This document shows, one piece after another, positions 47,954-57,554 of a stretch of 64,000 nt of DNA. The stretch's first letter is position 1; each line of letters begins with the position of its first letter. The translations under genes and the position numbers were made by a program. Below the pieces are notes generated by a model that saw nothing but the letters and a program-made list of their open reading frames with translations, was not told the DNA's origin and searched no databases. Source of the DNA: an uncultured Paraburkholderia sp. (GTDB lineage: Bacteria > Pseudomonadota > Gammaproteobacteria > Burkholderiales > Burkholderiaceae); assembly GCA_940746715.1 (NCBI GenBank), contig CALNWN010000007.1, forward strand, positions 124,001-188,000. Reading direction: 5' to 3'.

Positions 47954-49519
47954 GTGGCCAATCTGCTCGAAGTACGCGATATGCGCGTGAGTTTCGGCGC
48001 GCACGAAGCGGTGCGCGGCCTGAGTTTTGATATCGCGCAAGGCGAGACGCTCGCGCTCGTCGGCGAATCGGGCTGCGGTAAGTCGGCGACGGCGCTCTCG
48101 CTGATGCACCTCGTTCCCGCGCCGGGACGCGTGAGCGGCAGCGTGCGCTTCGACGGCCGCGAGCTGCTGGATCTGACGCCGCGGGAAGTGCGTGAAATAC
48201 GCGGGCAGCATATGTCGATGATCTTCCAGGAACCGATGACATCGCTCAATCCGGTGCTGGCGGTCGGTGCGCAGATCGTCGAGACGTTGCGCCGTCACGA
48301 GCGTCTGTCCAGACAGGCGGCATGGCGGCGCGCGATCGAACTGCTCGAACTCGTGCAGATCCCGGAGCCGCAACGGCGGGTGTTCGACTATCCGCACGAA
48401 TTGTCGGGCGGCCAGCGCCAGCGCGTGATGATCGCGATGGCAGTGGCTTGCCGTCCACGTCTGCTCATCGCCGACGAGCCGACCACCGCGCTCGACGTGA
48501 CGATTCAGGCGCATATTCTTGAACTGCTCGACGGCTTGCGGCGCGAACTCGCGATGTCCTTGCTGCTCATCACGCATGATCTCGGCGTGGTCGCGCAGCA
48601 TGCGGACCGCGTCGCGGTCATGCTGGCAGGCGAGAAGGTCGAGGAAGCGCCGGTCGCCCGGCTTTTCACGCAACCGCAGCATGCTTATACGCGCGGGCTG
48701 CTCGGCGCGTCGCTGAACCTCGCGGACGATCTGCACTATCGCGGCTGGAAGCTGCCGGAAATCCGCCATGGTCTCGGTGATGACGGCAAGCCCGCGTTCG
48801 CGGTGGTGCCGCACTCGGTGCGCACGGAGCCTCATGCGGCGCTGCCCGATGCGGAAATCGAGACATCGCGAAGCGCGGCACCGTTGCTCGAAGTGCGCGA
48901 GCTCCGTGTGGAGTACCCGCAGCGGCGCGGTCACACCGCTTTGCCGGCGGTGGCTGGCGTCTCGTTCTCGATCGCGCGGGGCGAAACGGTGGGCCTCGTC
49001 GGCGAGTCGGGTTGCGGCAAGTCCACGCTGTCGAAAGCGATATTGCGGCTCGTCCCTGCAGCCGCAGGCGCGATCCGTCTGCGCGGCACCGATCTGGTAG
49101 CGTTCGGCGAGCGCGAGCTGCGGCCTTTGCGGCGCCATGTGCAAATGGTGTTTCAGGACCCGTACGCGTCGCTCAATCCGCGCCGCACGGTGGCCGAAAT
49201 TCTCGATACCGTGCTGGTGGTCAACCGGATCGGCAACGCACAGCAGCGCCGCGCGCGGATTGCCGCGATGCTCGACCGCGTCGGCTTGCCGGCCAGCGCA
49301 CTCGGCCGCTATCCGCACGAGTTCTCCGGCGGACAGCGCCAGCGCATCGGCATTGCGCGCGCACTCGTGCTCGAGCCCGATCTGCTGATCTGCGACGAAC
49401 CGGTGTCGGCGCTCGACGTGTCGATTCAGGCGCAAATCCTGAACCTTCTCGTCGACCTGAAACGCGACCTCGGGCTTGCTTATCTCTTCATCTCGCACGA
49501 TCTGTCGGTGGTGCGCTGA
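47954..49519 (+). pseudogene. Dipeptide-type ABC ATPase with two nucleotide-binding domains (DppDF/GsiA-like), 3'-truncated
   Basis: This is a tandem ATPase starting at GTG 47954 behind a GAGGA site. Domain 1 has [40 protein letters not shown] and [21 protein letters not shown] linker carries the first domain's C-terminal cysteine-free tail ([20 protein letters not shown]). Domain 2 has [40 protein letters not shown] and [20 protein letters not shown], up to the H-loop [14 protein letters not shown]. The last 60-80 residues after the H-loop are missing. The frame reaches TGA at 49517 exactly where the sequence becomes the antisense C-terminus of the DszB-like gene, so a deletion removed both gene ends. 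Both ATP sites are complete. Confidence 0.88.
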
Positions 49520-50183
49520 TATCCACGAGAATCTTCGCGTTCAGCACGTTCGCGATATCGAGGCCGGTTGCGCCTTTCACGAACACGACGTCGGCTTCGC
49601 CGCGCAGCAATGCTTCCGCTTCGCGCGCGAATTCGTGCGAGCACTGCGCGTCGAGCCAGCTCGCGAGCGGTGCGCCGGCCGGCGCTCTGGCGTCTTCGAG
49701 GCCACGCGGCGTATGGGGAAGATCGACCAGTTCCACGTCCCCAACGCTCGCGCCGAGCGTTTGGAGCAGCGAGTCGAAACCGCGCAGCGCGGTGGCCCGA
49801 TGGAAATCGACCACGCTCGCGCGGGTATTGCGCGGCAAACCGAAACGGCGCCCAAGAAGCGCGGCGGCGCTCGCATCCAGCTGCCGGTCGAGCGTGATCA
49901 GCGCCTGGAATTCGTCGACCCAGGTGAGGCCGATCAGACGCGTGTCGCTCCCTTGCGAGCGGGCCCACAGCGCGGGGATGTTGCCGCCCTAGAGAAACGA
50001 CCATGGCTGCGTGTGGGTGAAATGCGAGCGGCGAATCGCGACGTCGTCGGCATCCTGCAACGCCTTCACGTCGAGACCGTCAGCAGCGAATTCATCCTCC
50101 AGCCAGCCTTTCTGTGCGGCAATGCCGAACGGCGTGGGAGCGGGGCAGCGGGTGTACCAGAGTCGGCTCATGCGTTTCACCAT
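49488..50183 (-). pseudogene. DszB-like/sulfonate binding-fold protein, in-frame stop and 3' truncation
   Basis: The start MVKRMSRLWYTRCPAPTPFG and IAAQKGWLEDEFAADGLDVK, HFTHTQPWSF are characteristic of DszB-type proteins. This is the desulfinase branch of the periplasmic-binding fold, with a Cys near the N-terminus and an HF(T/D)HT motif. A TAG at 49989-49991 follows SFL, where relatives have Gln before GGNIPALWARSQGSDTRLIG. The same frame continues LTWVDEFQALITLDRQLDAS, GRRFGLPRNTRASVVDFHRA and ADVVFVKGATGLDIANVLNA to 49519. There the gene is cut by the junction with the Dpp ATPase. About 150-200 C-terminal residues are gone. In the operon it follows DszC-like, binding-protein and LLM genes. 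Confidence 0.75.
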
Positions 50184-50215
50184 GGGAGGAGAGAGTGCGG
50201 AGAACGTCGTTGCGG

Positions 50216-51423
50216 CTAGTCGCGCAGGCCGGCTTCGCGCAATAGGGGCAGCACGCGTGCGCCGAAGAACTCGAGGTCCGGCTCGAAATCGAAAAAGCTC
50301 AATTGCACGCCGTCGATTCCGGCTCGATGAAGCCGCACGATGTAATCGGCGATCTGCTCGGGCGAGCCGACAATCGAAATGTTGCCGCCCACCGCGCGCG
50401 CGGCCGCCTGATTGCGTTGCTCGGCGTTACCTCGCCATGCGTGTGCGTCGCTTTCGAAGCGATGAAAGCTCCCTTCTCGCCATGCGCGAGGATCGCATCG
50501 CGATAGGCCAGCGCTTCGGCCGCCGTTTCGCGGCAGACCACCATGGGGTTGATGAGCGTGCGGATCTTGCGGCCGTGCTTCTCTGCCGCTGCCTTCACAC
50601 GCGCCGTATGCGCGGGCAACGCGGCAAGCGCGGCTTCTATTTCCGAGCCGGCGGGGCTCGTGATGAACACCACGTCCGAGTAGCGCGCAGCGAATTCGAT
50701 GCCTGCATCGGAGCCGGTTGCATTAACCAGCAGCGGGCGGCCGAATTGCGGCTTCGGCGTGACGAATGCCTGGTTGAGCTTTCAGCTCGATAGCAGCGGC
50801 GCGAAGCTGAAGTTATCGGGCTGCGCCCACAATTGCTGGACGGCGTCTAGAAACTCGCCTGCCAGTTCATAACGGCGATCGTGTTCGATGCGATGCCAGC
50901 CGAACATCTCGTGTTCGATCGCCCGATGCCCGGTGACGACATTGATGCCCCAGCGGCCTTTCGAAATGTGATCGAGCGTGGCGCAGAACTTCGCGAAGTG
51001 CAGCGGGTGCCACGGTCCGTAGAGCACATGACTCGTCGCGACAAGAATGATTCTCTCGGTGCACGCGGTCATTGCCGCGAGCGACATGAACGAGTCGAGT
51101 GCCTCGCCGTTGAACACGCCGCCGTAGCCGCCTTTCGGCAGCCACTGCGAAAGCGCGAACACCAGATCGAACCCGAGGCTTTCCGCTTTCTGCACGAGTG
51201 CGAGGTTGTAGTCGAAGTTCCAGTCGGTTGTGCGTGGCAGCGTCGACGCGCTCCACCCGCCGGCCTGAATCGGCCGGAAGAGCCCAAGCAGCAGCGGCTG
51301 TTCGAGCACGCGCGCGACCGGACTGGCGGGGAACTCGGCAGGCGAGCGCACCGGCACGAAAGGCGTGGCATCGGGCGATTGTTCGTGCGCCTGGCGGTGG
51401 GTGGCAAAAGTGGCTTCGGTCAT
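50216..51423 (-). pseudogene. LLM-class flavin monooxygenase (SfnG-like), in-frame stop and one frameshift
   Basis: This is an FMNH2-dependent monooxygenase of the group that contains SfnG (dimethylsulfone monooxygenase). The start MTEATFATHRQAHEQSPDAT is followed by LLGLFRPIQAGGWSASTLPR, TTDWNFDYNLALVQKAESLG, SQWLPKGGYGGVFNGEALDS, LVATSHVLYGPWHPLHFAKF and WGINVVTGHRAIEHEMFGWH. At 50782 a TGA interrupts PLLSS-stop-KLNQAFVTPKPQ, a position where Trp is plausible. The frame then continues GRPLLVNATGSDAGIEFAAR and VKAAAEKHGRKIRTLINPMV. Near 50470 one base is lost, after which DAHAWRGNAEQRNQAAARAV, GSPEQIADYIVRLHRAGIDG and LEFFGARVLPLLREAGLRD run to 50216. Confidence 0.87.
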
Positions 51424-51474
51424 GACTTCGGGTCGGTCGTTTAACGTGCTGGTCAGGCGGGGGCATCGCGCGGG

Positions 51475-51789
51475 TCAGGTCTCGCCCGCGGCCTGCTGGA
51501 AGATGCAGCCCACGTTGCCGGAGTTGCCGAACGCGATCCGGCGGCCCATGTCGAGCGCCTGCAGCAGCACGAGTCCCGAGGGAAACTCTAGCCAGTTGAC
51601 CTTGATGCCGCACGGCTCGAAGCGCTTTTCGAACACTTTTAGCTGGCGCGCGACGAGCGGTATGCCCGTCTTCTGGGAGCCGAGTGCGATCGTGTCGAGT
51701 GGCGCCGCAAACGCCCGGCCGAGGGGCGCGATCCATGACGAAGCGGCCAGCGCGGCGCCAGCCGCGAAAAAGTGACGACGTCCCGGCAT
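51475..51789 (-). pseudogene. Sulfonate-type binding protein, N-terminal fragment only
   Basis: From the ATG at 51789 a Tat-like leader (MPGRRHFFAAGAALAASSWI) is followed by LDTIALGSQKTGIPLVARQL, FEPCGIKVNWLEFPSGLVLL and QALDMGRRIAFGNSGNVGCI, FQQAAGET. This is the first lobe of an SsuA-type protein, normally about 320 residues. It stops after about 104 residues, and only 51 bp remain before the next gene, so the remaining two thirds are deleted. The upstream DszC-like gene reads into it without a stop. Confidence 0.85.
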
Positions 51790-53151
51790 GGGGGATCTCC
51801 AGTGCAGTAGGTCGAGCGTGAAGCGGACGAAAAACAATCGGCGCAGCGTGACCTGATTCCAAGTTGTGTCACGTCTGGCCGGTGGCCGGATACCGTTCAG
51901 ATAGAAATTGCCGATCGCGGCGTACTTCCAGCGCACCGGGTCATGCACGGTATGCACGCGGGCGTTGCGCCAGTGCCGGTCGAGGTTGAACGACAGATGC
52001 GTCGCACGGGTGCCCGCCAGTTCGAACAGCCTGCTGCTCGCTTCGAGCGCGATCTCGGTGGTCAATGCTTTGGCCTGTGCGACGATGATCGAAGCTGCTG
52101 CAATCGAGTCCGGGCCTGTATCGGCAAGGCAGCGATCGATTTCACGACCGGCGCGCTCCATGAGCGCTTCGGCCGCATGCAGGCGGGTGAGCAACTCGCC
52201 GATCTGATGGATCACGTACGGATCGGCGCCGAGCTGGGCGCTCGCATCCGGCGAGCCTGACGGGCTTGACGGGCTCGACAGGCCTGACGAGCCGCCGGAT
52301 GTCCACGCCGCGTCGCGCTCGCGAATGAAAGCGATGGTCGCGTCGAGCGCAGCGCGTGCGATGCCCGCGTCGATTCCGACGTGACTGATCTGCGTGACCG
52401 CGTTTTGCGGCCAGTGCGTGTAGCTGTGGTGGATCGGCAGCAAGTTGAGTGCGGGCAGCCAGACGTCGTCGAAGATCACGGTCCCGCTGGCGGTGGTTTT
52501 CTGACCGAAGCTCTGCCAGTCGTCGACGATCTTCATGCCGGGGTGACCTGCCGGCACGACCGCGACGATGCGGCACCCTTGCTCGTCCTGACCGATGGTC
52601 GAAACATAATCGGCAAAAAGCATACCTGTGGAATAAAGCTTGGTGCCTGAGAGACGGAAGCCGCCGCGCTCCGGCACGATGCGCATTGCGGGACCGCTCG
52701 CCGGCCGGCCGCCTGCGTCGACGTTCGCATTGCCAAAGCGCGCGCCGCGCAGAATCTCGCCGAGAAAGAACGAGCGCTGTTGCGTGTTGCCGGTCTTCCA
52801 GACCCAGAAGACCGCGCTATTGTGGTTCTGCTGGATCTGGGCGATCGAGGGATCGGCGGCAGCAAGGATCGCGAACACGCGTGCGACCGTTGCGTACGAC
52901 ACCTGTGCGCCGCCATATTCACGCGGCACGGTCATTGCCCACAAGCCGGCTTTCGAACATGCGTCGAGCTCCCGGACGGGCAAAACGCGCTCGCTGTCGC
53001 GGCGCGCGGCATCCACTGCGAAGCGTTCGGCGAGTACCTGCGCAGTGTGCAGCGCTTCATCGTCGGAGCGCAGCACGTGCGCGAGCGATTCCGCACGCGG
53101 CCTCGCCCGGGCGATATCATGCGGCACGGTGTCCAGGGCCTCGGCGCTCAT
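51790..53151 (-). CDS. Acyl-CoA dehydrogenase-fold monooxygenase (DszC-like), 3' end unresolved
   Basis: This is a nearly complete DszC-like flavin monooxygenase. The start MSAEALDTVPHDIARARPRA precedes LDACSKAGLWAMTVPREYGG, PSIAQIQQNHNSAVFWVWKT, FRLSGTKLYSTGMLFADYVS, DDWQSFGQKTTASGTVIFDD and the C-terminal SFNLDRHWRNARVHTVHDPV, IGNFYLNGIRPP. The motif HWRNARVHTVHDP is typical of DszC/SfnB. The coding sequence should stop just after GIRPP (about 51870). No stop occurs there, and the frame runs on into the binding-protein fragment, so the last codons probably carry a one-base lesion. A low-complexity loop (SGGSSGLSSPSSPSGSPD, 52250-52305) is encoded by 9-bp repeats. Confidence 0.82.
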
Positions 53152-53546
53152 GGACAGCACCTGCGAGTTTTTTCCTTCGCGCACCTAACTGCTGCAGCGT
53201 GCGTGTCGACAGGCGAGCACCCAAGCTGCCGGCATCTTTCACGAAAGAGCGCCGACGGCGCCGAAAAACCGGTCTTGGCGAACATATCCGATGTTGTGGC
53301 ATACAAAGTTCAGGGTCGGGCGTCGCATTGAAACGCGTGCGCCGAAGCCATCAAAACTTACCGGCAGTTCATCCCGTCCGACAACGAACAATAATTTCTA
53401 TCCTTATTTGCCGATGGCGCCAGATCTCCCGGAAATGACGCAAAGGCGTAAGCAAAGCAGAATCGCTTGGTTCGCGCGCGCGGTGGCTGGCTATGCTGTG
53501 CAGCGTATCTGCCCGTTCATTCGCCGCTCAATCCGACGACTCACAC
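53152..53546. other. Divergent promoter region, no gene seen
   Basis: About 395 bp between the minus-strand DszC-like operon and the OsmC gene. An AT-rich patch at 53385-53410 (around AACAATAATTTCTATCC) is the best promoter candidate. Confidence 0.4.
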
Positions 53547-54128
53547 ATGACCACGCTCAACGAGTATCTCGTGCAAAAGCTCGCCGCCTGGCTCGCCAAA
53601 CGCGAAGCCGCGCGCAACGATCCTGATCTCAAGGCCAACCGTCTGAAGGCCAACGTGAGCGCGTTAGGTCGCAGCGGCGTGCGTGAAATACGCATCCGCG
53701 ATTTCTAGGTGATCAGCGATAGCCCCGCCGATTTTGCCGGCTACAACCTGGGGCCCGCTTCGCCGGAATTGCAATTAGGCGTGCTGGGCAGTTGCCTCAC
53801 GCATATCACGCTGATCCAGGCTGCAGAGCGCGGGTTGCGGATCGATTCGATCGACGTGGAAGTGACGGGTGAACAGCATCCGCTCGCGCAGCAGCCCGGC
53901 TTCGAGCATGTACCCGTCTTTCCTCACAACATCCGCTATACGCTCGATATCGTCTCGCCCGAGCCTGCAGAGGCCATTCGCGCGTTGCACGAAGCGGTGG
54001 AGACGGTGTGTCCCATTTACAACCTGCTGAAGAACCCGCAGGTAATAGTCGGTGAGCTGCGTCACGTTAGCGCGACGCCCGAAGCGGACGCCGCGGTGTC
54101 GCAGCTCGCGGCCGCCTCAGCACAATAA
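53547..54128 (+). pseudogene. OsmC-family protein, in-frame amber stop
   Basis: OsmC/Ohr-like proteins are thiol peroxidases or related detoxification proteins. The frame starts MTTLNEYLVQKLAAWLAKRE and continues LKANRLKANVSALGRSGVRE. A TAG at 53706 follows REIRIRDF, then the same frame gives VISDSPADFAGYNLGPASPE and LGVLGSCLTHITLIQAAERG, ending at 54128. Relatives have Gln at the stop position (RDFQVxSDSP), so CAG to TAG is the likely change. The two redox cysteines would be Cys83 (GSC) and Cys155 (ETVCPIYN). It heads the operon of the family-5 binding protein and two LLM enzymes. Confidence 0.9.
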
Positions 54129-54139
54129 CAAGGACAACG

Positions 54140-55740
54140 ATAAAATCGACCCATGGGGTACGCGCGTCCCTTGGCGCCGCGCTACTGGCGAGCGCATTAT
54201 TGGCCGCCGTGCCTGCCGGCGTTCGCGCCGCGCCTGAGCACGGTGGAACGCTGACCTGGCTGGTTACGCCCGAACCTGCTTCCATCGTGCCTTTGACCAC
54301 GACCGCCGGCGGTAACGCGGAGATCGGGCCGAAGGTGGTGGAGGGCTTGCTGACCTACGACAAGAACCTGAACCCTAAGCCTTTGCTCGCCACTTCATGG
54401 CTGGTCAGCGCGGACGGTTTGCAGTATCGCTTCAATCTGCGTCACGGTGTGAAGTGGCATGACGGCAAGCCCTTCACATCCGCCGACGTCGCGTTCTCGA
54501 TCCTGACGCTCAGGCAGGTGCATCCGCGCGGGCGCAGCACCTTCGCCAACGTCACCGACGTGAAGACGCCGGACCTGTACACCGCGATCATCGAGCTTTC
54601 GCGTCCCGCGCCGTTTCTGCTCACCGCGCTCGCGGGCACCGAGTCGCCGATCATTCCCAAACACCTCTACGAAGGCACCGACATCGCGGCCAGTCCGTAC
54701 AACAGCGCGCCGGTCGGCACCGGTCCGTTCGTGTTCAAATCGTTCGCGCACGGCAGCAACATCGTGCTGGAACGTAACCCGGACTACTGGGACAAGCCGA
54801 AGCCGTACGTCGATAAAATCGTCGTGCGCTTTTTGCCGGACGGCGCGGCGCGCGCCGCGGCGCTTGAGTCGGGCGCCGCCAATCTCGGCGATCAGGCTAT
54901 CCCGCTCTCGGACGTCAAGCGCTTCAGCGCGCTGTCCAACTTCAATGTCGATACGACGAACTGGGCCTACAACAGCAACCATCAGCAGTTGATATTCAAC
55001 CTCGACACGCCGGTTCTGAAAGACAGAACGGTGCGCAAGGCGATCTCGCAGGCGCTCGACGTCAACGCGCTGAACCGGGTCGTCTGGTACGGCTACGGTC
55101 AGGTGTCGGCGGCCGCGATAGGCACCGCGAACGCGAAGTACCACAACGCCGCGATTCACTATTTTCCGTACGACGTCGCACAGGCGAATGCCGCGCTGGA
55201 CGCAGCAGGCTATAAGCGCGGCCCGGATGGCAAGCGCTTCGGACTGCGCCTGCTGTTCAACCCGTTCCAGGACCCGAGAGCGGCAGACTTCGTGCGCCAA
55301 TCGCTCGCACGAATCGGGATTGACGGACAGATCGAAAGTTACGACTTTGCCACCTACGTGAAGAAGGCCTACACGGACCGCGCGTTCGACATCACGCTCG
55401 AAGCGCTGTCCAACACGTTCGATCCGACCGTGGGCGTGCAGCGGGTGTTCTGGTCGAAGAACTTCAAGATCGGTCTGCCGTTCTCCAACGCCGCGCTTAC
55501 TCCAACCCCGAAGTCGACCGTCTGCTCGAAGCCGCCTCCGTCGCGACCGACGATACGCAACGCCGCCAGCTCTTTCTGCAGTTCCAGCAGGTGGTGCACG
55601 ACGATATTCCTTCCGTCGAGTTCGGCGCGAATCCGAACATCACGATCTCGTCGAAGAAAGTGAAGAACTATGCGCCGGGCGGCGAAGGCATACGCGGCAA
55701 TTTCGCGGACCTTTATCGAGCACTGAAGCGCTTGTCGTAG
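54140..55740 (+). pseudogene. Peptide/nickel-type ABC binding protein (family 5), start codon apparently lost and one frameshift
   Basis: This is a DppA/OppA-like periplasmic protein and a paralogue of the 45186 gene. The signal peptide (SLGAALLASALLAAVPAGVR) is in one frame with the body. Its expected initiator reads ATA at 54140 (ATA-AAA-TCG), 5 bp after AAGGAC. The next in-frame start is a TTG at 54200 inside the signal peptide. The body is intact: EHGGTLTWLVTPEPASIVPL, VVEGLLTYDKNLNPKPLLAT, HGVKWHDGKPFTSADVAFSI, SPYNSAPVGTGPFVFKSFAH and RKAISQALDVNALNRVVWYG. Near 55495 the frame slips; YSNPEVDRLLEAASVATDDT and GEGIRGNFADLYRALKRLS run to 55740. Confidence 0.86.
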
Positions 55741-55852
55741 TGACCGTGCAGTGACCACGCAGTGACCGCCCGCAGTGACCGCATCCGCCGCGCGCTGCCC
55801 GCGAGCGCCGCTTTCCGGCTGTCTGAACGCCACCAAAAAGGGAATTCACGCA

Positions 55853-57510
55853 ATGAGCCGAGACCTTCTCATCCTGCTGGAACCGGGATTCACCGACCCG
55901 CAACATCCCGGCGAGCGTTTCATCTGCCCCGACGGCGCGCCGATCGAAGGGCTGCTCGCGAGCGACCCTGCGTGCGCCGCGCGACTGGACGTGTTGCGCG
56001 TGCCGTTCGAGCGTCCGCGCAATGCCGTGATCAAAGTGCTGGACGAAGCGCACCAGGGGTTGCCCGCGCTCGTGTTCGGCGACGGGCAGCCCGCGCCCGC
56101 TGATGCACAAACGCTCGGCGAGCGGCGCTTCGTCACGGATCCGCGGCACATTCTCGATCTGCTTGCCGAGCGGCACGGCTTTCCTAAAGTGCGCCGTCTG
56201 CATCTGAACGTCAACATCCTGCACACTGGGTTCGTGCCGTCCGCATGGCGGCTCGAGGAGGCGGATCCGCTCGCCTTTGTCGACGTCGACCACTATGTGA
56301 ACGTCGAGCGTATAGCCGAGGCCGGGAAGCTCGATACGGTCTTTCTCGCCGACAACGCAGCGATCGTCGATCAGATCGACTTCCGACCGATTACGGCGCT
56401 CGAGCCAACCGTTCTGCTCGCGAGCATCGCGGCGGCGACCACGCATATCGGCGTGATCGGCACCGCGTCGACGAGCTACAACGAGCCGTACAACATCGCG
56501 CGCCGTTTTGCGACGCTCGATCACGTGAGCAGAGGACGCGCAGGCTGGAACGTCGTAACCACCGCCGATCTCGCGTCGGCGCGCAACTTCGGGCGCGCCG
56601 CGGTGCCGGACCACGCGGAGCGCTACGGAGCGCGCCGCCGAATTCACCGAGGTCGTGAAGGCGCTGTGGGACAGCTGGGAAGACGACGCGTTTGTCGGCA
56701 ACAAGGCGCAGGGCCGTTTCGTGGACGTGGGCAAGGTGCATCCCATCGCGCATCGCGGCCGGCATTTCGACGTGCAAGGAGCACTGAACCTGCCGCGTCC
56801 GCCGCAGGGGCACCCGGTGGTGGTGCAGGCGGGCGGATCGCCCGACGGCCGCGAACTTGCCGCACGCCATGCGGAGGCGGTGTTTTCGGCGTCGCAATCG
56901 TTCGAAGAATCCGCGGCTTACCGGCGCGATCTGAATCAGCGTGCCGCCGCTTACGGCTGCGCGGGCGTGAAAGTGCTGGCGGGACTTACGACGATCATCG
57001 GCGCAACGCACCGCGATGCACTGCGCCGGCGCGACGAACTCGTCGAACAGATCCCCTGGGACTACAGCCTCAAGCGGCTTGCCGGCACGCTCGGCATCGA
57101 GGTCGAGCGGCTGAAACTCGACGCGCGTTTGCCCGACAATCTGTCGCTGCCGGGCGACGGCAATGGCAACCATACGTTCTTTCACGCGACGCTGGCCGAG
57201 GCGCGTCGTCACGGCCATACGGTGCGCGAGCTGATCCGCGCTGGCGGGCGGAACGGGGCACCGCGTCGTGGTGGGCACGCCCGAGTAGATCGCCGACGAC
57301 ATCCAGCACTGGTTCGACGGCGAAGCGGCCGACGGCTTCAACCTGATGCCCGACGCGCTGCCTGACGGCCTGCGCGACTTCGTGGAAGGCGTTGTGCCGA
57401 TCCTGCAAAAGCGCGGCATTTTCCGCATCGGCTACGAAGGAACGACGCTGCGCGAACATCTTGGTCTCGCGCGCCCCGCCAATCCGCTGCGGTGGAGAGC
57501 GAGCGCGTGA
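55853..57510 (+). pseudogene. Fusion of a DUF3088 protein with an LLM flavin monooxygenase (DszA/NtaA-like), plus frameshifts and an in-frame stop
   Basis: The N-terminal 110 residues are a DUF3088 protein (MSRDLLILLEPGFTDPQHPG, FICPDGAPIEGLLASDPACA, VLRVPFERPRNAVIKVLDEA). It is joined in frame at about 56195 (HGFPKVR to RLHLNVNILHTGF) to an LLM enzyme of the NtaA/SnaA/DszA group. That part has AWRLEEADPLAFVDVDHYVN, VFLADNAAIVDQIDFRPITA and GRAGWNVVTTADLASARNFG. It shifts near 56625 (AAEFTEVVKALWDSWEDDAF, HRGRHFDVQGALNLPRPPQG, VVVQAGGSPDGRELAARHAE) and near 57250. A TAG at 57286 sits in GTPE-stop-IADDIQHWFD, where Gln is expected, and the frame ends RASA at 57510. Confidence 0.85.
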
Positions 57511-57554
57511 GCGCTGCGCGCACTCGTTGAAACGGCACCCACATTGCACACACC

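Noticed and set aside
47471..49498. 675-residue open frame antisense to the dipeptide ABC ATPase and DppC gene
   Set aside because: It is a high-GC shadow: Arg/His/Ala-rich, with no domain, lying exactly over two well-supported genes.
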